The position numbers were made by a program, and so were the translations under genes. The notes under the pieces are model-generated. The model was not told the origin of the DNA. It was given only the letters and a program-made list of their open reading frames with translations, and did no database searches. Below are positions 36,302 through 48,267 of a stretch of 64,000 nucleotides of DNA, piece by piece (the first letter of the stretch is position 1; the number at the start of each line of letters is the position of its first letter). Origin of the DNA: Eustoma russellianum. Its lineage: Eukaryota; Streptophyta; Magnoliopsida; Gentianales; Gentianaceae. Location of the stretch: contig AP025047.1 in assembly GCA_036186865.1 (NCBI GenBank), forward strand, positions 27,173,253 to 27,237,252. Reading direction: 5' to 3'.

Positions 36302-38589
36302 TGTAGGATCTGCAAGGCACCACTAGAAGGAGGGGGGTTGAATAGGTGGTGCGGAAAGTGTGGTTTTTTAAAATTTGTTTAAAACTAAACAACTCAACTT
36401 CTGAAAACAGATTCTGTTTCCAGGACCAGTTTTAAAATGTTTTTAAAACCAGGTTATAGGTCTCCAAAAATTCTGAAATTTTGATAGAACTTATCCTCAG
36501 ATGTTATGAGGGTCCCCTAAAAATTTCAAATTAAAATTCAACCTTTAACCACTTCAAAAACCGTTGGTGATCAGATTGCGCGAATCTGCCAGGAACGGTA
36601 GACGGTTTTGAAAAATTTATTCCTATTTGTGTGTAAGTTCAAATGCTCTGAAAATATAACCACTAACTCCTTATATACTATATTTAAGTGGGTTGAAACA
36701 GTATTGCAAAATTCTTTTTGGAAGTAGGTCAATTACAATCAAAGTCTCAACCTTTTCAAGTCTGAAAATCAGACTGCACCAATCTCAGAATTTTTGATGT
36801 TTGATCGACTTATACTTGTCCAAAAGGGTTACAACTTGTGCCAAATTAACCCTAGAATGTGTGGCTATGTTTCTGGAAATTTTTGTGATTTTTGAAAGTC
36901 GTTTACTATTTTTATGAACGCCAACAAAAAGAATAAACTGTGCAGTAACAGAAAGTAAATGCTGAAAGTAAATGACACCAAGAATTTTATACTGGTTCGG
37001 TTATAAAAAACCTACTCTAGTCTTCAAGGAACACCTTCCTTGGTTCACACTAATCACACACATGCAATACACCTTACCACATGGTTGATGGAGTTACACA
37101 CCAACTCCAACCCTTTACAAACCTTGTACGTTGAATACAATATGCACGAACACCACCACCTCGCAAGAATGAAGATTGATCACACCTTGATCAATCTTTT
37201 ACAAAGATATGGAATATGTGGTGGTCTATATCAAGCCTATTCAAGATTGAAAGATATGAATACAATAGGCTTACAAGAAGAAAGAAAGAAAGAGAGTGTA
37301 GAAGAAGAGGCTTAGGCGTTTTTGATCACTTGTTTTGCAATGCTTGTGCTTGTCTTGTTTTTGCTCAACTTCTTTCCTTTTAATGTTGTTTCAGCCGTCC
37401 ACTATAGGTCCTCCCTCTCTTGAAAATTATCTTCTAAGTCCTTGGGAGAATGCAAGACATCATTGTGACATGGTCTTGCTTACTTGGCATCTTCTAATTG
37501 GATGATCATTTAAGCTTTGCTTACTTGGCACTTCATGATTGGTTGGATGTTGTCATCATTGATGACTTGGAAAAATCTGAGAATAACACTTAAAACATGT
37601 GCCAATATCAATCACAAAATAATTTCCATAATCTATAAGATTGTCACATAAATTTGCAAGACATAATTCCTTCCTTACTAAGACACAAAAATCGGCCATT
37701 TAAGAGTATATACCATGCTGAATTTTCAGCATGTGATACATGGAGATAAAGTTCAAAATATTACCATTTTTTTTTATTTTTCTTTTTAAAATAAATCACC
37801 AATTAATGGTAAATATCCTTATCACATTGGAAATGAACTTGGACACATTTATGCTCAAGAATTCGGCCAAGCATGTGTGATGTGTAAAATATCACACTTT
37901 ATTTAATAATATTCAAATTACTTCCATTTCTTCTTCCAATCAATCACACAATGTAAGATGATAAAATATATCACATTAATATGAAAAAATCGGCCATCCA
38001 AGCTTAGCATGATGAAATTTTCAGCATGTGTTATAAGTGAGACAAAGTTTGAAATCTTACCATTTGTAGCTTCTCTCTTTAATTCACCAACATTGTATGA
38101 TTGATTCTTGACCAATCAATATGCCATCAAGGCTCCAAATAAGCTCCATCTCAGCTACAATGTGCATGTATGATGTATATACATATGTTGAAAATTATTT
38201 TTGCTAACTTTGTAAAATAGTGCACATTTAATAATACACACATGTTATATTCCAATCAGCCCTTAATTTAATTTTCTAGAACACTTTAAGATGTATAACA
38301 TATGTAAAAAGTGTCTAGATACGTGTCATATGATGTACCAAAAACGTTCCATGTGTTGTGTGCGTAGAAAACCGTATTTTCGATATTTATCGATTACTCG
38401 ATTTTTCTCTAATTATATTCCAACTTTTTGCACATGTTATATATGTTATGTTACACATAATATATATAATTTATACTTTAAATCTCAGCCCTTGGCTGGT
38501 CTAAAGTGGCGCCATTTGTCATGTGTCAAAATTAAAATTGGAATCTTCACATTTTGGCCTTAATGTGGGGTGATTTGTGTGTGCCAACA
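36302..38589 (-). repeat. SIRE-2 5' LTR
   Basis: Starts TGTAGGATCTGC. The other end is not fixed by a second copy, but a CAACA terminus at 38589 gives 2288 bp, very close to the 2295-2297 bp of SIRE-1, whose LTR also ends CAACA. It contains a partial internal duplication: an AAATCGGCCAT...TTTTCAGCATGTG...TTACCATTT block at about 37,689-37,772 recurs at about 37,986-38,066. Confidence 0.7.
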
Positions 38590-39432
38590 TGGAAAGTATT
38601 TTTGGCTGAACATATAGTCATGTGCAAAACATTTTTAAGAATTTTTGAAGTATAGGGGCTGGCCATTTATTTATGGCAAGTACGTGACACGTTGGCGAAG
38701 TTTCGGTATTCGCCTGATACGACAATTTTTGGTTTAGAACCTTTTAACGTGTCGTATTTAATTTGTCATCACCATGACTTATATCATATGATATAAGACC
38801 TGAATATACTCATAAATATGAGTTAAGTATAGTGGTGTGACGTTAACGTACGTACATAAAATATATAATGTGTCGGTAGTACGTTGGAATACATGTGCGT
38901 GTGCCTTTTTCAAAAAAAAATCTGAAAATATATGTATTATATATGTATGTGGCGTGGTGTGACGTTAACGTACGTACATAAAATATATAATGTTTGCCAT
39001 ATGATGTAAGCTTTAACGCTTCATGGCTCGTTAGTCTGGCAACATTATATATAAGCTAAATAAGGCAAGTAATAGCAATGTATCATGCATACATGTATAT
39101 ATCATGCACGTTTGTGTATATATCATGCATTTAAGTCACTTATTTTGAAATCACTCAAACCCCCTTTTCTCTAAAGTTTTCATTTAGACAGATGGATGAT
39201 TATGTACTTAGAACATTTTGTGACTTTAGGACATTATGGTTTGTATAGATTTATGATGGATCGTAGTTAAGTGCATATCATTTGTAAAATGTTTACCTTT
39301 ATATTGCTTCCGCTATCTCGATTCATGTTTTAAGTCGGCATGCACATGAATGGTGTCGATGCTATATACTTCTCTTAGTAGAGCACAACAAATACACTGT
39401 TCCGAGATCCTAGTCAGGTGCAGGGCGCTACA
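38590..39432 (+). repeat. LTR-2, right part
   Basis: Ends GGGCGCTACA, as gypsy-1 does (GGGGCGCTACA). The last 200 bp match LTR-3 in inverted orientation (TTGCTTCCGCTATCTCGATT near 39,305 against the minus strand near 40,215). It carries a GGCGAA/TTCGCC hairpin near 38,694-38,714 inside a GACACGTT/AACGTGTC inverted repeat, a perfect 20-bp palindrome at 38778-38797, and two exact 40-bp copies at 38832-38871 and 38954-38993. The bases after the LTR do not give a clear primer site. Confidence 0.6.
38778..38797. repeat. Perfect 20-bp palindrome in LTR-2
   Basis: CTTATATCATATGATATAAG equals its own reverse complement. It lies about 635 bp before the LTR end, just after the hairpin zone, and contains TATA-like text on both strands. 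Confidence 0.8.
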
Positions 39433-40094
39433 CATTTGTGGTAACAAGAATTATTAGTTTTTGGTAATAGGGAAAATGTGAAATAGAACACGAACAGGAA
39501 CATGAGCACGATGGATTGCTCAAAGTCAATTGAACGTAGTCGAGCCGAGCTCTACATACCTAAATTTGTAGCATGTGTGGCGTGTTAAAAAATGTTCTCC
39601 TCGATTCAGCTCATTTGCATCCTTAAACGTAAATGACAGGGACTAATAAATAATCTCTTTTATTGATTGGTTTATGTCATTCATTTTACTATTTTCATAC
39701 TACAATTTCACGATAAATTACAATGCTCTTATTTCTTTCATCATCAGCTCCTTTTTTCCCTTTTCATTTCATATTTTCCATTAGCCTTTTGTCACCTTAT
39801 AACAACAATGTTGAAAAAAATAAAATAAACAAAAGAAGCATGCAAGAAATACAAATAAATACAGTGCAAAGAATAAATTTTACTTAAAGAAATTACACAC
39901 ATATATATATCTGTGTATACATCTATGACACAGATATATGCATATAAAATTTCTCTATTAAGAAAGTTGACTTATCTGTAGGTTTTATTTAGTCAAACCT
40001 AAATCTGATCCTACACCATACAAAATTTAGAGTTTCACATCTAAGCTCGTCTCATTTTCAAATCAGCCAGCCTCCAAAGAATTGAATTGGATCA
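39433..40094. other. Spacer between two inverted LTR ends
   Basis: About 660 bp of A/T-rich DNA with no recognisable gene. Its left end has TGTGGTAACAAG, a weak likeness to a primer site. A stretch near 39,530 (GTCGAGCCGAGCTC) resembles the spacer near 14,450. It is bounded on both sides by LTR 3' ends pointing toward each other. Confidence 0.5.
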
Positions 40095-41135
40095 TGTAGC
40101 GTTCCCTCCTGAACTAGGTTTTGGCATGGTATACCCACCTTACTCTACTACGTGAAGTACAAGGAGTTGATACTATACATGTGCATGTCGACATTAATCA
40201 CAAATCGAGATAGCGGAAGCAAAATAAAGATAAACATACGACATGCATAATAATACAAATAGTCATAAGTGTGTACAAATCTGATGTACAATATCTCAAA
40301 ATAATCTAAGTGCATCATGATCAAAATGCCCAACATAACCGACACATAACTCCGGCCTACATCTCAGCCCATGAGTACTCTAGTCGGGGTCCTTCCTTAA
40401 TAAACAAGGCGTCAGGGTCCTGTCCTCTGCAATGTGATAAGACAAGTAATGAGCGATAACACTAATCGTTCAGCAAGTAATCCATCTAGATACGTTTTGT
40501 GGATCATGCATGGGAGACGGGGTAGTAAAGTAATGATACGTAAATAAGAAACATAACATTTCACGTCTCCAACTTAGATAAATAAAGTGCATAACATAAA
40601 GCTAAATAAACAACATGTAACACATATATCTCTATCATGTAATCATTCTATATTCTCAAGTCCCTAGAAAAATGCCACTAACACATATCTCCATATTTAG
40701 GATCTTAATCAAGGTCTATGATTTCATTTAATTTATTCTCATCATCTAGATGCATCAATTCCTTGTACGAGTCATGTAAATCCGATAATACTATGATACG
40801 ATGTCTGTTAAAACCATGTCATAAAACTTTTATAACGATGAACGATAAATCAAACCGATGTCATAAACTATCAGTACACAGTAGAATCACACCAATGTCA
40901 TGAACTGTCCGTACACAGTAAAAATCAGACCGATGTGATAAATTATCTGTACACAATAAAATCACATCAATGCCATGAACTATCCGTACACAGTAAAAAT
41001 CAAACGGATGTCATAAACTGTCCGTACACATTAAAATAACACCGAGGCCATGAACTGTTAAAACATTTCGTGTAATACAATACATATACAAATGTCTCCG
41101 TTTCTATTCTGTATAACATATATAAATACTCCAAT
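40095..41135 (-). repeat. LTR-3, inverted 3' part of a Tekay-like LTR
   Basis: On the minus strand it ends GGAACGCTACA at 40095, the same type of end as LTR-2, LARD and gypsy-1, and shares TTGCTTCCGCTATCTCGATT with LTR-2. It holds a TATAAAAG box on the minus strand near 40,832 and, just upstream of that, a 37-38-bp minisatellite. Its front part is missing where LINE B begins at about 41,141. Confidence 0.6.
40854..41060. repeat. 37/38-bp minisatellite in LTR-3
   Basis: Five and a half units such as ACCGATGTCATAAACT... and ACCAATGTCATGAACT... alternate between 37 and 38 bp, so the array has a 75-bp higher-order period. Several units contain small inverted repeats, e.g. CTGT-CCGTAC-ACAG and TTAT-CTGTACACA-ATAA. 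Confidence 0.85.
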
Positions 41136-41142
41136 AATTCTC

Positions 41143-42032
41143 ATATGTGTGTAATGAAATGGACGGTAGATTTTGATCCCTTTGCGGATGTTCCTATAGT
41201 TGTAGTTTGGATTACGTTGCTCGGTTTGCCAATTCACTTCCATCATAAGACGGCTCTTTTTGAAATAGTTCGGTCGATTGGTGCTCCTATCAAATTAGAT
41301 ATCGCTACATCGCATGGTTTGAGACCATCAGTGGCTCGTGTGTGTGTGGAAGTAGATGTTTCGAATGATTTACCTAAGAAGATTTATATGCAGGCAAAGC
41401 AGTGACTCTTATTGGAACAGATAATTTATGAGGATTTGCCCATGTTTTGTGCTACATGTCGTCGACTTGGCCATGTTACAGGCTCTTGTCAAGCATCATC
41501 GCCTTCAACTGTGCCACCACCTCTGCCTGCAACCAGATGGACGCCGAAGAAACAGCAACTGCCAGGTCGCTCATTCCCAACTGCTGAACCGGTCACTTTG
41601 CTGGCCCGTCAAGAAAAAACACCTTCTCCAGTTTTAAATCTGCACCAAGAACCGGATCCACTTCCCAGTCATGCGCAAGACATTTTTAGGTTGGGTTCAG
41701 ATGCTGATTTTCCTCCCATAAATGAATCTGAGAACGTGGGAGATATTAGTCACTCGTCGGATACAGAGATTCATGTTCATGACCTTCCACCCAATTTACC
41801 ACTGGTTTCCGATGTTGCTTTACGGAAAATACAGTCGCTCCCAGAGTCCCCTTCGGAAGAGATTCTCTTATCCTGCCTTCAAGAGCCCATGGCGGATGAC
41901 GAATTTATTGCAGTGGTACCACGTCGGAGGCAGAGAACACGTAAGGAGTTGCCTCCATTGCCCCCTTCCACGATTCTTACTCGTAGTGCTGTGTGTTCGT
42001 CTCATAGAAGTGATATCACCCAGCCTCAATGA
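41143..42032 (+). pseudogene. LINE B ORF1, truncated, one internal stop
   Basis: Reads the second half of DUF4283 (KWTVDFDPFADVPIVVVWIT, GLPIHFHHKTALFEI, RPSVARVCVEVDV), then a TGA at 41403-41405. It continues in the same frame with YEDLPMFCATCRRLGHVTGSC, an intact CCHC knuckle (CX2CX4HX4C) near 41,448-41,490, then a Pro/Ser-rich and acidic tail and the basic motif FIAVVPRRRQRTRK near 41,910. It stops CAA TGA at 42027-42032, where the ORF2 ATG overlaps. Confidence 0.8.
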
Positions 42033-43896
42033 ATATCATGGCTTGGAACATTAGAGGCCTCAGCCCCTCTTTCGCCCGTTAACATCATTTAGTTCGTTTG
42101 CATAGACTTAATTTACTAGCCATTATAGAGCCAAAACATCCATCTACCCATATGACGCGTACTAGTATGGACTTGGGTTTTACAAATTCTTGTTGTTCGT
42201 AGACAGGAAAAATTTGGATTTACTGGCAAGATTCAATTTTCCGGCTCGTACATTACACTTTCTTTTTGTTCCACTAAATCTCTCCATTTTTTTGGTGGTT
42301 TGTGCGTAACATATCCTAGCGCAGTGACACCCTCTATGGCAAGTGTTTTATGATTTTTCTCAGCAGATCACCAGCCTATGGTTGGTGTGTGGAGATTTTA
42401 ATACTTTTCGACCATTGGATGATCATTGTGGCCATTCTCAGCCATCATTGTTAGCATTATAAGACTTTAATAATTGTATCAAAAACTGCATAGTGATGGA
42501 TTCTCCCTTTCATGGTACTCAATATACTTGGACAGATGGACGTGGACTAGGCCGAGTGCATCGTCGCCTAGACTGGCTCTTTCTGAAATCTTCTTTTTAG
42601 GATGCTTTTGATGATATATGTCTTATGCATTTACCACGGGTTTCATCCGATCATACACCTTTCTTGTTTGTTTGTCATATATTGGGTAATTCTGGTTGTC
42701 GCTCATTTTGATTTTTGGATGCCTGGTTATCTCACCCAGATTTTTATTCTTATGTTGAGAAAGTTTGGTTGTCATATCCTACCACAAGAGGTATGTGTGG
42801 ATTTTATAGTCAATTGTTTCGGCTGAAGAATGACATTCAACGATTGAATCAGAATATTTTTGGTAATATTTTTAGCCGAGTGGAGCAGGCATAGGAAAAG
42901 GTTCGGCAGACGGAGGCTATATGGGATGATGATCCGAAGGACGATAATCGCACTTCATACCATCAGGTGAAAGCTGAGCACATTCAAGCGTCTAAATATG
43001 AGCTACAGTTTTGGAAGCAAAAAGCCCGTGTTCGATGGCTTAGGGATAGTGAAGATAACACACAATATTTTCATTCGGTGGTCAAGGGCCACTGAGCTCA
43101 GCTACGCATTCAAAACATCTATACCTCATCGGATGTATTATGTGATACACAAGTGGCAATTCAGAATGAAGAGATCTCATATTATACGGCTTTATTTGAG
43201 AGAGAGCCTGTAGGTGATTATGACTATATATTGCAGCATATTCCTCAGCTGGTGACTACGGAGGAGAATTTGTTTCTTACGCGTCTGCCGCAGGAGTCTG
43301 AAGTAAAGGAGGCAGTGTGGAGCCTAGATCCTCAGAGTGCAACAGGACCGGATGGGTTCCATGGTAATTGTTTCCGTTCATGTCGGAATGTTATACATAA
43401 AGATGTTGCCTTAGCGGAGCAGGAATTTTTCTCGGCGTTCCACAGCCTTCGGCGATTGCTAGTGCTCTAATCACTCTAATTCCGAAGGTTACGGTGCCTC
43501 GTACCTTCAATGACTTTAGACCTATTTGTTTGACAAATGTTTTGAATAAAATCTGTACTCGTATTATTGTGTCGTGCCTGAGTGTGCTTCTCCCAAAGTT
43601 CATCTCACCGAAACAAACTGGTTTTTTAAAAAGTCGTGATATTTCTGCGCAAGTTTTTCTTGTTCGGGAGATGATACACATGCTAAATAAAGGTGGAAGT
43701 CAACTATGTCTGAAGCTAGATATGATGAAAGCTTTTGATCGGATAAGTTGGGAATACTTGGAGTTATTGTTACGTAGGTTTGGATTTTCGGCTTTCTTTG
43801 TACGCATCATTATGAATCATTTAGGCAGCACCAAGCTTGCAGTTCTTATCAATGGTGTTCCTTCGGGTGTTTTTTGTCTGCATGGAGGTGTGAAAC
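42029..43896 (+). pseudogene. LINE B ORF2, part before LARD (endonuclease, RT N-terminal), broken
   Basis: Starts ATG at 42029 (MNIMAWNIRG). The endonuclease has IEPK near 42,130, WTDGRGLGRVHRRLDW near 42,530-42,580 and a SDHTPFL motif near 42,650, but several stops interrupt it. RT begins near 43,250 with LTRLPQESEVKEAVWSLDPQ, then ATGPDGFHG, a frameshift near 43,440, RPICLTNVLNKICTRI, QTGFLKSRDIS, and LKLDMMKAFDRISWEYL. It is cut by LARD in the GVKQ motif. Confidence 0.8.
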
Positions 43897-44775
43897 TGTT
43901 ATATCCCATGTCCAGAGGATAACTATAAAGCCTACAATATATATCCTAATTAAAATGGGAAAAAGATAAAGAAAAAGATAGAATTCTAATACAAATTAAA
44001 GTCCTAAATACCCTAGAATTCTATCTAACCCTAGCCTATGTCTACACACACATAATACAATCCCTACGAGTCCCTCTCTTCTCTCAAATCGACAGCCATG
44101 CTGCCTTTCCCCAGCAAGAGTGCCGCTAGGAAATAAGAAAAAGAAAAAGGGTAGATTCAAGTTTCTTGAATATACAAACATATACATACCATATATACCA
44201 CACGATTCCACCCATTCTTCACCTCCAAAAGTCGGTTGCCATCCTTCAAAATCCCCCAGCAGCCACTGATATGAAAGGAGGAAGAATCCAAAGTTGTTTT
44301 GTTTTATTATATATTTATATAATGATGACTATGTTCATATACATATGTACACACAATTTCCTCCACCAACATAGCAAAGGAATTCGGCAACCCTCTCCCT
44401 CTCCAATTACACATTCGGCCTCTATCCATGGAAAGGAAGAAACACCGATTTCTTGATCATTTTAATCCTGTTCTTCGCGTAGACCGTTTAATCAAGACAC
44501 GAGGCAAGTATCCTTACTATATGTGCTATGTTTTTACAAAATTGTTATGCTATTTTCATATCAAATCGGATCATGCATTCGTAATTGTGATTTGCATAGA
44601 TTGATGTATATACGTATGTAATTGTTGTATTTATGTATTGATAATGTGTATATGTACAAGGATGAAATAGTCTTGGTGATGATGATGTATATGGACCGTT
44701 GATAGAAAGATACCTATACATAATTGCTGTGCACTGGCCGAATTTATAGTGTGATGGGAAATTTTGTTGATGGAA

Positions 44776-44813
<38 letters not shown>

Positions 44814-45659
44814 AGAATGTAATTGGTTGTTGTTACTGCCGTGTATTAAGAATTCACTTGTTTGTTGTTGCTGCCATGTATTGCCTTCAAGCATAAAGAT
44901 AAAGAATGAAATTTGAAGATCGCATCCTAGGATATAGGTAAAGATTGTGTATTGTCCTTGCTGCATGGAGGTTTATTTATTTTATGTGGTTTCATGAACC
45001 GTGTGCATGTAAGGTTAACTGTTTTGTGTAGTTTCGTTTTCCGTGAGTGCAGGTGAGATTATTTATCTTATGTGTTTCTGTTTTTTTAACTCTGTCTGCA
45101 TGTGTGTTTATTCTATTTTGTGTGTTGTCTTTCTCTTAAATTGTGTGTGCAAAAGTTATGTGATAAACAGTAGCTGTTGTTATAAATGTATAATATGGAT
45201 GATAAAAAGATGGATATATATGTAAATTATTTCATGTAATCGGAATTATGGATTTAAAAGTGTATTTGATGGATTTGCATATGTTATGGTCAAAAGTTTA
45301 TATGTTGGACATTGAGTCTTGAATATGATGAAATATGATGGTATAACATGAATGGGGTCGAAAGAAAATCGAAATTAATCGAAAATAGGGCTTTTGTCGC
45401 CGAAAGAGGGGATAAATATTTTTGTAAAAAAATTGGGATTTTTGGTGACTCGAGGGCGAAACATGTAAGTATAAGTACGTATATGCACGTGTATGGGCGC
45501 GGGCATATACGTGGGTATACTTATACGTAGGAGATAAGTTGGAATTGAAATGGTAATAAAATGATAAATAGAAAAGTGTAACGGTAGTAAAAGTGTTTGT
45601 GAAATTACATGTTTTTGGAAAAGTCATCCTTATAAGGAAAATATATTGTTAAGCTGGAT

Positions 45660-45800
45660 TGGTTCCGAACAAACAGGCCGTTCGAGCACATATGACTATT
45701 ATCGATAGGACGCTCGGACACATATGACCGCCATTAGGACCATCCAGGCACATATGACTATTATCGATAGGCCGCCTGGACACATCGACCATTGGGGGGC
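45660..45800 (+). repeat. Hairpin-bearing minisatellite in LARD LTR
   Basis: Two complete units and part of others share a CACATATGACTATTATCGAT core. In each, the bases on either side pair: CGAGC with GCTCG in the first unit and TCCAGGC with GCCTGGA in the second. The stems differ in sequence but stay paired. The 3' LTR has the same array at about 50,030-50,160, where the first stem has lost one pair. Confidence 0.75.
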
Positions 45801-45855
45801 CAATTCATAAGTCTTGCGATATAAGTCATTTGTAAGGCAAGTGCCATGGCCATTG

Positions 45856-46005
45856 CATCGAAATCGAATTTGAAATCGTTATCGAATTATCGAATCGCAT
45901 CGTTATCGGAAATCGTATCGAATTATCGAATCGCATCGTATCGAACATCGAATCGTTTTGAATCGAACTTGGAATTTATTGCATCGCATCGCATCGATTT
46001 GAAGA
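45856..46005 (+). repeat. ATCGAATCGCATCG-type simple array
   Basis: Short degenerate repeats built from ATCGAAT, ATCGCATCG and ATCGTATCG. The 3' LTR copy (about 50,213-50,340) is shorter by roughly 20 bp, so the array has changed length since insertion. Confidence 0.85.
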
Positions 46006-46614
46006 TTGCGTCATCGTTTTTGATTGTACTGACACTTGCTTGATTATGGCTTTCGTTGCGAATGACTCTGTTGTTTGATTGGTATAGAGGTAAAAAGGAC
46101 AAAAATTGTATTTGCGAAAAGAAGCATGCTATTATGTTATTTATATTTTTCTTTACACTTGCTTCTCCGTGTATGATCCCGTAGCAAATATAGTCGGATA
46201 ATTACAGGCGATGTATCTCGCTCACCCCCTCTACCAATCAGTTTTGCAGATAGATAGGTAAAGGAGTTAGCAGACCATGGAAGATCTGGACTGGAGATTT
46301 CGAGACTGAGGGTATTCGGATGAGACTCTCGAGGATTTAGTTAAAGCAGTTACTTTGATATTCGAGGGTTATGTATTTTGGAGCTTAGTGTTTATATACA
46401 TTTGACCATTGTATCGATTTAGAATTTCCTAGACATTGTATAATGATGCTAATTATTTTATCAAGGGTTTTTAGTTCATAACGTTTCCGCAGATATCGAT
46501 TTGCGTTACTTTGATGACGTGTAAATAAATTGTATCGACGCTTTGTATTCTCCTTAGTGAGATACAGCGGGTGAGTCGTTTCAAGTACTAGGGCTCGGGA
46601 CGGGTCGCTACAGG

Positions 46615-46626
46615 TGGTATCAGAGC
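46615..46626 (+). promoter_or_regulatory. LARD primer-binding site
   Basis: TGGTATCAGAGC, a full match to the initiator tRNA-Met site, two bases after the 5' LTR. Confidence 0.95.
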
Positions 46627-48252
46627 ATGGCTCCAGATCCACAGTGGAAGCATAAATTTAGTCTATGATCTTAGAAACTAAGTTACGATTTTTCCCCTAA
46701 GTCACGATCTTTGACATAAGTGGTGATTTTGATTAAGAGTGATCTTAGACATAAGTGTCGATTTTAGTCATAAGCAATGATTATATAAGTATGTTATTTG
46801 AAATAAGACGTGACCTTTGGGGTTAAGTGATGACCTTGCTCGTAAGTTACGACTTTAGACTTAAGAAATGACGATACGAAATATTGGCTCTAGAAATTAA
46901 GTGGTGATCTGAACTTCAGGTGATCATTTGAACATAAGCACTGATTTTAGTCATAAGTTGTAACTATATTCTAAGCATTGAACATACAAATAAGTAACGA
47001 TTATAGGCGTAAGGAATGATGATACCGAGTATCAATTCTAGAATTAAGTGATGACGTTAGACCTAAGTGATAATGAGATAAAGGATATGCCCACCTATGT
47101 CTAGGGTGCCCCATACGATTTGAAGTAATTATTGTACCTAAGTGCTGATTATAATCATTTATATAAGTTCTTTAATCCGATCTAAGTAAACCCAAATCAT
47201 TTGAATAGTATATGATTGCAATGTTAACCAGGATGCCATACTATAGACGCTGGTTAATGCATAAATTTAGAGGGATCGGCAGTTACTAGAGCTGCTTTCC
47301 CGTAGCAGCAGCATGGGACCCGATATCATTATAATAAATGAAGCGTGTTCACGCCTCTACCTCGACAGTAGTGTCAGAACGCGACTAGGTCTAGGTGGGG
47401 ATTATATTTCTTAAGCAATGATTGATAATGAAAAAACAAGTACTGAGAAAAGGATTTATTAGCGTTATACTCAGTAGAGTTTAGCAAAGAATATCGTACA
47501 AAAGGAATTATAGTGATCATTAAGATATTGAATTTTAGAGTATCAAATAAGCCGAAGATAGTAGTCCTATTAGTGATATTGATTAATAGTTAAGTGAGCA
47601 CTTTAAAATAAACATAGTAGAATGACAAATTATCACAAACCTGGATTAAGTGTTGATTCCTAGAAACACACAAATACTGATGTATCAAATAGGTTTGAAT
47701 TGAAGTAGAGTAAACATAAACAAGTAGTGAGTTCTTTCCAGGCGGGATCTAACCAAGTTAAAAATTTTTTTAGAGGTTGAAATAACCAAATAGAGAAGTA
47801 CGGTAGATCAGTGTGGCATGCGGAAGCGTAATGGATTAGAATGCCCTAAGTCGATCAATATTTAGCATGTCATACTAGGATGAGACAACTTAAGTTAAAG
47901 ATTATAGTACACCTAAGAATTGATTTTAGAGGGATGCTGATGACCCCAGATAGATGTACGTGATAAACTGGCTACTGGGATATGGAACCCTCAGTATGGT
48001 GACAATACACCTAAGCTTGATTCTAGAATAGGATACAATTTTATATAAGCAGAGAATAGAGACTTAGAAACTTTCTTGTTGGGTACAAAGAATGATGCTC
48101 GAGGCCTTAGCCTATGATAAAGAAGTGAAATGATTAATGTATCACAATACGTAATGGATGTTTAGCATGATCATTATCTAAGTGAATGATTAATTAGAAC
48201 CATACTAAGTAATTGACCACACCATACGCAAGTTTCGAGGACGAACCTTATT

Positions 48253-48267
48253 GTAAGGGGGGAGGTC
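48253..48267 (+). promoter_or_regulatory. LARD polypurine tract
   Basis: TAAGGGGGGAGG lies directly before the 3' LTR at 48268 and is the expected plus-strand primer. Confidence 0.9.

Larger units (their letters stand above)
32568..38589 (-). mobile_element. SIRE-2, 5' half of a Sirevirus-type element
   Basis: The minus strand carries one LTR (36302-38589), a perfect primer site, gag, protease and integrase, and then stops abruptly at the first residues of RT (the frame ends IIGTK at 32570). RT, RNase H, polypurine tract and 3' LTR are missing. It is related to SIRE-1 but clearly diverged. The deletion appears to have removed part of the host LTR-2 as well, because the two LTR-2 parts add up to only about 2.27 kb against 2.7-2.8 kb in related LTRs. 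Confidence 0.85.
43897..46612 (+). repeat. LARD 5' LTR
   Basis: Starts TGTTATATCCCATG and ends GGGTCGCTACA. In order it contains an unresolved promoter-like region, a (TA)n tract at 44,784-44,811, a minisatellite with inverted arms at 45,660-45,800, an ATCGAATCGCATCG-type array at 45,856-46,005, and a conserved end. It is closely matched by 48268-50957. Confidence 0.93.
46613..48267 (+). other. LARD internal region, non-coding
   Basis: No frame of note is present. From about 46,660 to 47,060 a loose motif of the form TAAGTgaTGATttTaga recurs about every 20-25 bases. The first copies line up with the leader of gypsy-1 (ATGATCTT, then TAAG-TATGATT, then TTGATCTTTAGTTATAAGTG at 61,727-61,785). 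The rest is A/T-rich and ends in a polypurine tract. The conserved leader may hold the packaging signal; this is inference. Confidence 0.7.

Noticed and set aside
45856..46005. ATCGAATCGCATCG array as a centromeric satellite
   Set aside because: It is confined to the LARD LTR and present once in each LTR, so it is element-internal.
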